Assembly: GCA_021816565.1 (NCBI GenBank)
Contig: JAKAXN010000169.1
Location: forward strand, 1 to 9,313
Direction: 5' to 3'
Length of the DNA: 9,313 bases
From: Actinomycetes bacterium
Lineage (GTDB): Bacteria; Actinomycetota; Acidimicrobiia; Acidimicrobiales; Palsa-688
This document shows, in pieces, positions 1 to 5,654 of the stretch. The position numbers and the translations under genes were made by a program. The notes below the pieces were generated by a model. It searched no databases. It saw nothing but the letters and a program-made list of their open reading frames with translations, and was not told the DNA's origin. Positions within the stretch are counted from its first letter, which is position 1, and each line of letters opens with the position of its first letter.

Positions 1-77
1 ACCAGCTGGATCGCCTGTGGTCCGACTCCGACCGCTGGGAGTGGGACCGCCCCGAGGCCCGCGCTTCGGGCGAGTAG
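1..77 (+). CDS. C-terminal end of an unidentified protein (5' truncated by window edge)
   Basis: An open frame enters from the left edge (first complete codon at 3) and stops at TAG 75-77. It encodes the last 24 residues of a protein, rich in Asp, Trp, Arg and Glu and ending in ARASGE. All but two of these codons (GAT, GCT) end in G or C, which matches the real genes here and supports coding. The tail is too short to assign a family. The gene converges on the phosphoesterase gene, whose stop codon lies 37 nt further on, so both genes end in the same short gap. Confidence 0.55.
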   Translation, partial: QLDRLWSDSDRWEWDRPEARASGE

Positions 78-95
78 CCGGCCCGGGCACCGGTC

Positions 96-109
96 CAGCC
101 GGCCGGCTG
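96..109. terminator. GC palindrome between convergent genes, possible bidirectional terminator
   Basis: CAGCCGGCCGGCTG is a perfect 14-nt palindrome in the 37-nt gap between the stop codons at 77 and 117. An 11-nt part of it, CAGCCGGCCGG, recurs 20 bp further on at 116-126, over the end of the phosphoesterase gene. No T-tract follows on either strand, so this is not a classical intrinsic terminator. Convergent position and high GC make a hairpin-type transcription stop plausible, but this is an inference. Confidence 0.3.
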
Positions 110-114
110 TCGCG

Positions 115-2097
115 TCAGCCGGCCGGATCGTCGGACCCGGGTGCCGTCCCGGTGCCCGACTCCGCCGCTCCGGCCCCGGCGGCGCCGGGGCTCTTGAGTC
201 GCGACGCGGCCGCGGCCACTGCGGTTCCCACGGCCAGCAGGCCGGCGGCTTTGACCGCTTCGTCGTAGAGAGGGCCGCCCGTCACGGCCAGCGCCCCGCC
301 CGGCGCCGTGGCCGGGTGACCGGCCGAGCCGGCGGAGTCCGGCCCCGATGTCGGCGTCGGGGACCCGGACGAGGATCCTGACGGCAGCGGGGAGGCCGCC
401 AGCTGCGCCGAGCCCGGGGCCGTGGCCGGCTCGACGTGGGCTCCGGGCGGCGCCGGTGACCCGCCCCGGGCTCCCGACCCGGAAGCGCCCGATCCGGAAG
501 TCCCCGGCGCCGGAGCGGAACCGCCGACCGCGGCGACCGCCACGATCCCGCTGGGACGGCGGCGGGTCCCGGGCTCCTGATGGGGCACGGAGTTGGGCGG
601 GTACGGGTAGGGGATGCCCTTGCCGAGCGTGCCCGGCAGGGCGTTGGCCGCGTCCACCGCCAGGTACGGGTCGATGATCGGCGTCACCTTGGTGGGGGCC
701 GGATCGGGGGTCGCGGCGAAGTCGAACGCGCCGGTCAGGTCGCCGACCGCCGACCGTCGCCAGGCGGTCAGGTTCGGGACCGGGGTACCGAAGCGGGTCT
801 CCAGGAGCCGCAGCTGCGACGTGTGGTCGAGCACTCCCGAGTACACCAGCCCGCCCCGGCTGAAGGGGGAGATGACCAGGCAGGGGACTCGGAAGCCCAG
901 CCCGATCGGCCCGGGCTGGCCCTCGAGCGATCCGAGGGCCTGGTTGGCCGGGTTCCGGGTGACGAACTCGCCCGGGGTTCCGGCGGGGGGCACGGGCGGA
1001 GCCACGTGGTCGAAGAACCCGCCGTTCTCGTCGTAGCTGATGACTAGGGCGGTCTTCTCCCACACGGCCGGGTTGGAGGTGAGCAGGTCGAGGATGTAGG
1101 CCACCGCCACCCCGCCGAGGGAGGGAGGGGCGGCCGGGTGCTCGCACTGGGTGAAGTCGGTGACGATCCACGACACCTGCGGGAGGGTCCCGCTGAGCAC
1201 GTCGCGGGAGAAGTCCGTCTCTAGCGTGGGGAGCAGGCCCTTGGAGAAGAGGGGGCCCGGGGTGGAGTACTGCTTGAAGAGGCGCAGGATGTTGTCCATG
1301 AGCAGGCCGCCTTGGATACCCCCGACGGCGTCGGTGCTCTGGTACACCTTCCAGCTGATCCCGGCCTCTTCGAGTACCTCGGGCATGGTCTTCCAGCGCA
1401 GGTAGCCCCAGGAGGCGGGGTCGGGGAGGGGGTTGCTCAACGTGGCGAGTACCGGGCCCCCGGCCCGGCCGTCCGGGTCGAGGGTCGCCGACATCCAGTA
1501 CGCCCGGTTCGGGTAGGTGGGGCCCAGCACCGAGCAGTGGTAGTTGTCGCAGATGGTGAAGGCGTCGGCCAGCTGGTAGTAGAAGGGCAGCGTCGACCGG
1601 TCGTAGTAGCCCATGATGACGGGCCCGTTGCCGGGTCCGTCGGCGGCCAGGTGGGCGGTCATCCAGCGGTCCATGGCCCCGCCGTTCCACGCCTCGTGCT
1701 GGGGCCCCCAGTCGTGGGTGGGGTCGTTCAGGCACTGGTCGTTGTGGGTGGCGTCGCTCTGGAAGGCGAAGGGCATGGTGTACCCGTCGGGTGTGACTCC
1801 CCGGCCCGGCTCGTATCCCCGCTGGCGCCACACGCCCGCCGGGGCGGCCGGGTCGTCGAAGCCCCGGACCCCCGACAGGGTGCCGAAGTAGTGGTCGAAG
1901 CTGCGGTTCTCCTGCATGAGGAACACGAAGTGCTCGATGTCGGACAGGCTGCCCGGGCCGGCGTTGCCGCTGGCTGCGTAGGCCCGGTCGATGACGGCTG
2001 GCATCCACGAGGACAAAAGGGTGGCCGCTCCGGCTGACCCGATCCCGGCCAGGAAGCGGCGGCGGCTCAAGATGGCGTGTTCGCGGCGGGATGGCAT
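115..2097 (-). CDS. Tat-exported phosphoesterase (phospholipase C / acid phosphatase-like, PF04185) with LAVTG cell-wall sorting signal
   Basis: This 660-aa protein belongs to the bacterial phosphoesterase family that includes phospholipase C and AcpA-like acid phosphatases, which cleave phosphate esters outside the cytoplasm. Residues 11-16 (SRRRFL) form a twin-arginine signal, with a hydrophobic stretch to about 31 and an AYA-A cleavage site near 41. Family hallmarks are ENRSFDHYFG (63-72), CDNYHCSVLGPTYPNR (183-198), SYDENGGFFDHVAPP (354-368) and LDHTSQLRLLETRFG (423-437). The catalytic domain ends near 510. It is followed by about 90 residues rich in Pro, Ser, Gly and Ala, then LAVTG (603-607), a weak hydrophobic segment (about 616-631) and RLK, which resembles a class E sortase signal. 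The 28-residue tail after the hydrophobic part is unusually long. The ATG at 2097 was chosen because it immediately precedes the Tat signal; an upstream extension would overlap the response regulator gene. The ribosome binding site is weak. Lipid versus other phosphoester substrate cannot be told. Confidence 0.93.
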   Translation of the reverse strand: MPSRREHAILSRRRFLAGIGSAGAATLLSSWMPAVIDRAYAASGNAGPGSLSDIEHFVFLMQENRSFDHYFGTLSGVRGFDDPAAPAGVWRQRGYEPGRGVTPDGYTMPFAFQSDATHNDQCLNDPTHDWGPQHEAWNGGAMDRWMTAHLAADGPGNGPVIMGYYDRSTLPFYYQLADAFTICDNYHCSVLGPTYPNRAYWMSATLDPDGRAGGPVLATLSNPLPDPASWGYLRWKTMPEVLEEAGISWKVYQSTDAVGGIQGGLLMDNILRLFKQYSTPGPLFSKGLLPTLETDFSRDVLSGTLPQVSWIVTDFTQCEHPAAPPSLGGVAVAYILDLLTSNPAVWEKTALVISYDENGGFFDHVAPPVPPAGTPGEFVTRNPANQALGSLEGQPGPIGLGFRVPCLVISPFSRGGLVYSGVLDHTSQLRLLETRFGTPVPNLTAWRRSAVGDLTGAFDFAATPDPAPTKVTPIIDPYLAVDAANALPGTLGKGIPYPYPPNSVPHQEPGTRRRPSGIVAVAAVGGSAPAPGTSGSGASGSGARGGSPAPPGAHVEPATAPGSAQLAASPLPSGSSSGSPTPTSGPDSAGSAGHPATAPGGALAVTGGPLYDEAVKAAGLLAVGTAVAAAASRLKSPGAAGAGAAESGTGTAPGSDDPAG

Positions 2098-2110
2098 CCC
2101 GTAAGAAGTT

Positions 2111-2125
2111 GGACGCCCTTCGTCC
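2111..2125. other. Small hairpin in the phosphoesterase leader
   Basis: On the minus strand GGACG-AAGGG-CGTCC forms a perfect 5-bp stem whose loop holds a purine-rich AAGGG. The loop lies roughly 18-22 nt upstream of the phosphoesterase ATG, too far for a normal Shine-Dalgarno site. It may be incidental, but it is the only ribosome-binding-like motif in this leader. Confidence 0.2.
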
Positions 2126-2154
2126 GATCTCCTGGTAGCCGCTGCTGTAGCGGG

Positions 2155-2172
2155 GGTGAACTTTCGGTGACC
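2155..2172 (-). promoter_or_regulatory. PHO-box-like 11-bp direct repeat upstream of the phosphoesterase gene
   Basis: On the minus strand the gap contains GGTCACC (2172-2166), four bases, then GTTCACC (2161-2155), an exact 11-bp period. A weaker unit, TGACACC, sits one period further upstream (2183-2177), and CTACAGC (2150-2144) lies one period downstream. Streptomyces PhoP recognises 11-bp direct-repeat units with a GTTCACC-like core, and OmpR/PhoB-family regulators generally bind such repeats. The box ends 57 nt before the phosphoesterase ATG. A poor -10-like TACCAG follows at 2137-2132. The motif is seen; binding by the neighbouring regulator is inferred. Confidence 0.55.
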
Positions 2173-2188
2173 CCTGGGTGTCAGGGGT
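2170..2188. other. 7-bp inverted repeat over the response regulator stop codon
   Basis: ACCCCTG, a 5-nt loop and CAGGGGT make a perfect 7-bp stem that covers the response regulator stop codon (2183-2181). It also overlaps the first unit of the PHO-like box. No T-tract follows on the minus strand, so strong termination is unlikely. It could attenuate read-through from the regulator operon into the phosphoesterase gene, or be incidental. Confidence 0.3.
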
Positions 2189-2858
2189 TGGTCAGCCGGT
2201 AGCCCGCGCCGCGGACGGTAAGGATCATCGGTTCGAGTCCGGGGTAGTTGATCTTGCGCCTGAGGTAGCCGACGTAGACGTCGACCACGTTGCTGCCCGG
2301 GTCGAAGGAGTAATCCCATACGTGGGACAGGATCCGGGCGCGGCTGAGGACCTGGGTGGGGTTGCGCATGAACAGCTCCAGGAGGGCCCATTCCCGCGGG
2401 GCCAGGTCGATGCGCCTCCCGGCCCGCCAGGCGACCTTGGTGAGCACGTCGAGACGCAGATCCCTGACCACCAGCTCGTGGCCGGCGGGCTGGGAGGTGG
2501 TGCGCACCGCCGTGCGGATCCGGGCCAGCAGCTCCTCGAAGGAGAACGGCTTCGTTACGTAGTCGTTGGCTCCCATGTCGAGGCCCTGGACCTTGTCTTC
2601 TATGCGGCCCCGGGCGGTGAGGATGATGACCGGCAGCGTGGGGTTCCGCCGGCGGATACCGGTGAGCACGTCCTCGCCGGGGCCGTCCGGGAGGCCCAGG
2701 TCGAGAAGCACTATGTCGAAGTCCGGGTCCTCGGCTCCCAGCTCCGCCATGCCCGACGCCGCATCCGGGGCCACGACCGTCTGGTAGCCCTCGGCCGCCA
2801 ACCCCTTGCTCAGGAACGAGGAGATTCCGGGATCGTCCTCTACCAGGAGCACTCTCAA
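2181..2858 (-). CDS. OmpR/PhoB-family two-component response regulator
   Basis: This 225-aa regulator has the usual OmpR-family length. The receiver domain (about 1-115) shows the acidic pair in MRVLLVEDD, the phospho-acceptor Asp53 (LLDLGLPDG), Thr81 in LTAR and Lys103 in TKPF. The C-terminal winged-helix DNA-binding domain (about 128-224) includes LAPREWALLELFMRNP, VVDVYVGYLRRKI and the terminal GAGYRL. The TTG start at 2858 was chosen because it gives the canonical MRVLLVEDD opening, overlaps the kinase stop as TTGA and has GGGCGG five bases upstream. The reading frame extends further 5' but only inside the kinase gene. It is presumably phosphorylated by the adjacent kinase. PHO-like repeats ahead of the first operon gene and ahead of the phosphoesterase make it a candidate regulator of both, which is an inference. 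Confidence 0.95.
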   Translation of the reverse strand: MRVLLVEDDPGISSFLSKGLAAEGYQTVVAPDAASGMAELGAEDPDFDIVLLDLGLPDGPGEDVLTGIRRRNPTLPVIILTARGRIEDKVQGLDMGANDYVTKPFSFEELLARIRTAVRTTSQPAGHELVVRDLRLDVLTKVAWRAGRRIDLAPREWALLELFMRNPTQVLSRARILSHVWDYSFDPGSNVVDVYVGYLRRKINYPGLEPMILTVRGAGYRLTNP

Positions 2859-4426
2859 CGCAACCGCCCGTCGAGGTCCTTCAGCACCATTGTGATCGAG
2901 GCTCCTCCAAGCTCGGAATCGGAGATCTCCACCCGGCCGCCGTGGGCCTGGCACACCGCGCTGACGATGGCCAGCCCCAGACCGGTGCCGGTGGTCCGGT
3001 CGTGACCGGGCCGCCAGAATCGGTTCAAGACACTTCGCCGGTCCGCTTCGGCGATGCCCGGCCCGGCATCATCCACCGAGATCGTGAGTACGGGGCCCTC
3101 GACGCGTGCCACGACCGCGATGGTGTCACCCCGGGAGGTGACCTTGACGGCGTTGTCGACCAGGTTGAGCAGGGCGCCGCGGACCTCGGTCTCGTCGAAT
3201 CGCACGACCGCATCGGGGATCGGCCCCAGGACCCAGTTGCGGTCGGCCAGCACCCGGCACGACGCCTCGAAGTCGGCCAGGAACGACCGCAGGTCGACGT
3301 CGTGGAGATCGGGGCGGACCGGCTCCCTGGCCCGGCCCAGGACCAGTAGGCGTTCCACGAGCTGACCCATGCGGTCCAGCTCCCCGATGGCCACGCCGAG
3401 GGTGTCACGGACCCCTTCCGGGTCGGTCGCCCCGCTGCGCTGCAGGATCTCCAGATGGCCGCGGGCGACGGTCAGCGGGGTGCGCAGCTGGTGGGACACG
3501 TCCGAGAGCAGGGCCTGCTGGGCCTGGACCGCGTCCTGGATCCGGTCCAGCATCGAGTCGAAGCTGCGGGCCAGCTCGCCGACCTCGTCCCCGGTGCCCT
3601 GATCTCCGAGACGCTCGGCCAGCCGTCCCCGGCCGATCGTCTCGGCGGTCTTGGTGATCCCCCCGATGCGGCGCAGCAGCCGGCGCAGGAGCAGGTAGGC
3701 GCTGGCCACCCCGGCCACCAGCGCCACTGCCCCTTCGGCCAGAGCCAGCCGGAAGGCCGCGTCGCGCGCCGGGCGCAGGCCGCTCAGGTCGACGGTGGCT
3801 ATGAACACCCCGACGGGTCGGCCCGACTGGGTGATCGGCGAGGCCAGCAACTCGACGTCCCGGCCGGCCACGTGTCTGGAGACCAGCTCGGTGCGGTTCG
3901 GTATGCGCTCCGACAGGGCGGCGACGGCGGGGGAGTGGGCCAGCGCCGACCCCCCGGCATTGGCCACCGCCCAGGCGAACGGCTGGCTGATCTCGAGCAG
4001 GTTGCCGTCAGCGACGGCATGGGAGCGGAGGTAGCCCGTCGACACGGTGCGCAGGTCGGCCCCCGTGTGGTCGGCGGCGAGAGCCTGCTGGTAGGACTGC
4101 AACTCCGCGTCGAGCTGCTGTATGGCCACCGTCTGTATGCCCACCGTCGTCGTGTGGAGGAGAGCCAGGACGGAACCGGTGATGACGGCAGCCAGGACGA
4201 TGGCGTGCAGGGAGGCCAGCCGCCCGGCGGTACCCGCCCGCCGTGAGATCCGGCTCAACGCCGACGGGTGGTCCCCGGAGAGGCCCTCCTCGGCGCTGGT
4301 CGTCGCCGGGGGGAGGGTCCCGTCGGCGGCCGCGTCGCCGGTCGCGCCCCCGGTGCGGCGGAGCCGGGTGGTGGCCCGTTCCCGGGCCGAGCGACCCGAG
4401 CGGGTAGAGATCATCGAGCCGGTCAC
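2855..4426 (-). CDS. Sensor histidine kinase (HAMP-HisKA-HATPase)
   Basis: This 523-aa membrane kinase has an unusually long, charged and Thr/Ala-rich cytoplasmic N-terminus (1-70). It continues with TM1 (about 73-92), an extracytoplasmic sensor region of about 135 residues, TM2 (about 229-248) and a HAMP domain (about 249-300). The H-box is SDVSHQLRTPL with His312, followed by an N-box (NLVDNAVK, 421-428), G1 (DDAGPGI, 452-458), F-box (RFWRP, 469-473) and G2 (TGTGLGLAIV, 479-488), so all catalytic elements are intact. It should autophosphorylate on His312 and pass phosphate to Asp53 of the partner regulator. The GTG start overlaps the stop of the upstream gene as GTGA, and its own stop overlaps the regulator start as TTGA. 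An ATG four codons in (4414) is an alternative start. The gene order kinase then regulator is the reverse of the common one. The signal sensed is unknown. Confidence 0.95.
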   Translation of the reverse strand: MTGSMISTRSGRSARERATTRLRRTGGATGDAAADGTLPPATTSAEEGLSGDHPSALSRISRRAGTAGRLASLHAIVLAAVITGSVLALLHTTTVGIQTVAIQQLDAELQSYQQALAADHTGADLRTVSTGYLRSHAVADGNLLEISQPFAWAVANAGGSALAHSPAVAALSERIPNRTELVSRHVAGRDVELLASPITQSGRPVGVFIATVDLSGLRPARDAAFRLALAEGAVALVAGVASAYLLLRRLLRRIGGITKTAETIGRGRLAERLGDQGTGDEVGELARSFDSMLDRIQDAVQAQQALLSDVSHQLRTPLTVARGHLEILQRSGATDPEGVRDTLGVAIGELDRMGQLVERLLVLGRAREPVRPDLHDVDLRSFLADFEASCRVLADRNWVLGPIPDAVVRFDETEVRGALLNLVDNAVKVTSRGDTIAVVARVEGPVLTISVDDAGPGIAEADRRSVLNRFWRPGHDRTTGTGLGLAIVSAVCQAHGGRVEISDSELGGASITMVLKDLDGRLR

Positions 4427-5250
4427 CGGCTCTTCGAATGGCTTGATCCGCTCTTTCGGTGTCCGTGGCTGGTGGAGTCGGCTACCACCACCGGATAGTC
4501 GGGGGCGACGAAGCTGGGCGAGATCCCGGTGCCGGTCCCCGGGTTGGGCAACGTCGTCGCGGTCGGGGTGCCTTCGGCCACGGCGGAGCCGTCCGAGCGG
4601 ACCTGGGAGCCCACCTGGTGCCCGGCGCTGAGACCCTCGACCGCAGTCCCGGTCGCGCCGCCGCCGGCTTCACCGGCGGCCAGGGTGGATGTCTGCGGGG
4701 CCGGGGGGACGTCTGCCGTGGCGGGCGGGGCGGTCACGGTCGGGGCGGTGGCCTTCGGCACCGGCACCGACACCGCGTTGTGCACATCAGGAGGGACGGT
4801 CAGCGAGGGTGTCGTGCCGGGCTGGGCCGAGGCCGCGGGGTCCGCCGACCCGCCGTGAGCCCCGCCGGGTCCGAGGGCCGCCCGTGGCTGGTAGCCGGAC
4901 AGGCCACCGCCTAGAGGGACCGGTGCCGACGACGCCGGCCCGCTCGCCGCAGCCGGGAGGCTCGCGGTGGCGGTCCGGCTCTGAACCAGGGGACCGGCCA
5001 GCTGGGTGTAGGGGCCGGCCGGGCCGACCGCCGACAGCTGCGCCCCGCTCGGGGTCGGCGTCCGGTCGGCGGACACCGAGGCGACGGTGGGTCCCCCGGA
5101 ATAGTTGAACTTGATACCACCGGCCACGGTGGGCTCGGCCCCGCCGATGTAGGCGATGGCCACCACCGCGATGGCTCCCACGGCGGAGACCGTCACGGCC
5201 ACGGGCGCGCTGCGCCACGGGAGCCGGCCGGGTTCGCTCCGTCGCTGCAT
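4423..5250 (-). CDS. Membrane-anchored, low-complexity extracytoplasmic protein of unknown function
   Basis: This 275-aa protein matches no family I recognise. It has a basic N-terminus (MQRRSEPGRLPWRS), one hydrophobic segment (about 16-36) and then about 240 residues dominated by Ala, Pro, Thr, Ser, Gly and Val. It contains no cysteine and ends in a basic His/Ser/Lys tail (SHGHRKSGSSHSKSR). The layout suggests a single-span or signal-anchored protein with a disordered domain in the cell wall space. I chose the ATG at 5250 because it lies four bases after the ferredoxin stop and just before the hydrophobic segment; the frame continues upstream only across the ferredoxin gene. Its stop overlaps the kinase GTG start, so translation is probably coupled. 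Its position suggests an accessory or signal-presenting partner of the kinase, which is inference only. Confidence 0.75.
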   Translation of the reverse strand: MQRRSEPGRLPWRSAPVAVTVSAVGAIAVVAIAYIGGAEPTVAGGIKFNYSGGPTVASVSADRTPTPSGAQLSAVGPAGPYTQLAGPLVQSRTATASLPAAASGPASSAPVPLGGGLSGYQPRAALGPGGAHGGSADPAASAQPGTTPSLTVPPDVHNAVSVPVPKATAPTVTAPPATADVPPAPQTSTLAAGEAGGGATGTAVEGLSAGHQVGSQVRSDGSAVAEGTPTATTLPNPGTGTGISPSFVAPDYPVVVADSTSHGHRKSGSSHSKSR

Positions 5251-5254
5251 GTAT

Positions 5255-5497
5255 CTATTGTGACCCAGCTGCCACCGGCGTGTCAGCAAGGCTGAGTGCG
5301 GAGCGCCGGCAGGCCCAGACGGCCCAGGCGGCCCGCCGCACGGCCTCCCGGTCGCCGACGGCCCGGCGGTCGACACGGGGGAAGCCCCACGGTCCGGGAG
5401 AGATCCGCTCGGGATACACCGAGGCGCAGGCACCGCATCCGTCACAGCGTGATATGTCCACGATCAGCTGCACCGGCTCCGCGTCCTCACTGCGCAT
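5255..5497 (-). CDS. Small single-cluster ferredoxin
   Basis: This 80-aa soluble protein has the pattern LIVDISRCDGCGACASVYPE, with Cys18, Cys21 and Cys24 as CxxCxxC and a distant fourth Cys63 in WACRRSAL. Four cysteines in this spacing fit one [4Fe-4S] cluster. In many related ferredoxins the last cysteine is followed by proline; here it is followed by arginine. It should be a cytoplasmic one-electron carrier. I see no redox partner such as a P450 or reductase in the window. The ATG at 5497 gives the full N-terminus; an in-frame GTG at 5473 is an alternative, and ribosome-binding spacing is poor for the ATG. It is the first gene of the minus-strand run, and its stop is four bases before the next start. 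Confidence 0.85.
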   Translation of the reverse strand: MRSEDAEPVQLIVDISRCDGCGACASVYPERISPGPWGFPRVDRRAVGDREAVRRAAWAVWACRRSALSLADTPVAAGSQ

Positions 5498-5532
5498 TTT
5501 CTCGGCCCGCCCCCTGGTCTTCCTGGAGCGGA

Positions 5533-5538
5533 ACTATG
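5533..5538 (-). promoter_or_regulatory. Possible -10 element for the ferredoxin-led operon
   Basis: CATAGT on the minus strand matches the TATAAT consensus at four of six positions. It starts 21 nt after the GTTCACC unit of the PHO-like array and about 40 nt before the ferredoxin ATG. That is a reasonable place for an activator-dependent promoter in which the repeats replace a -35 box. This is a weak single-motif call. Confidence 0.25.
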
Positions 5539-5547
5539 CGCCATCTT

Positions 5548-5576
5548 CGTGATTCGCCGGTGAACCGGGGATGAGG
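5548..5576 (-). promoter_or_regulatory. PHO-box-like array of three 11-bp units upstream of the ferredoxin operon
   Basis: Reading the minus strand, CCTCATC (5576-5570), GTTCACC (5565-5559) and AATCACG (5554-5548) occur with their TCA cores exactly 11 bp apart. The central unit is identical to the strong unit ahead of the phosphoesterase gene and has the same orientation. It ends 61 nt before the ferredoxin ATG, against 57 nt in the other case. The array lies in the 157-nt divergent region, so it could also influence the corA gene. The two flanking units are weaker (four of seven matches each). Confidence 0.5.
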
Positions 5577-5654
5577 ATGCTTTCACGGCGCCGGGGTTCG
5601 GCGCTCCGCTATCCGAGGCCGGCACCGGCCGGATCTCCCGCACGGAAGGGAAGA

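Noticed and set aside
2098..2180. Possible riboswitch in the gap before the phosphoesterase
   Set aside because: Only short simple stems are present and no known riboswitch core is recognisable; the 11-bp repeats explain the gap better.
2098..2391. N-terminal extension of the phosphoesterase up to 2391
   Set aside because: It overlaps the DNA-binding domain of the response regulator, is Pro/Arg-rich, and would place the Tat signal 100 residues inside the protein.
2859..2954. Upstream extension of the response regulator to 2954
   Set aside because: It lies inside the kinase gene in another frame; the canonical MRVLLVEDD opening begins at the TTG at 2858.
3455..4246. 263-codon plus-strand frame opposite the histidine kinase, with similar ones at 2178-3005 and 1312-2037
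   Set aside because: All are antisense to genes with complete family motifs and show the Gly/Val/Arg/Gln-rich composition of shadow frames.
5251..5445. Upstream extension of the membrane-anchored protein to 5445
   Set aside because: It runs over the ferredoxin gene in another frame. The ATG at 5250 directly precedes the hydrophobic segment and follows the ferredoxin stop by four bases.
5571..5654. Upstream ATG for CorA at 5571
   Set aside because: The added 28 residues are Arg/Pro-rich with no family similarity, and the ATG at 5655 has the good ribosome binding site.
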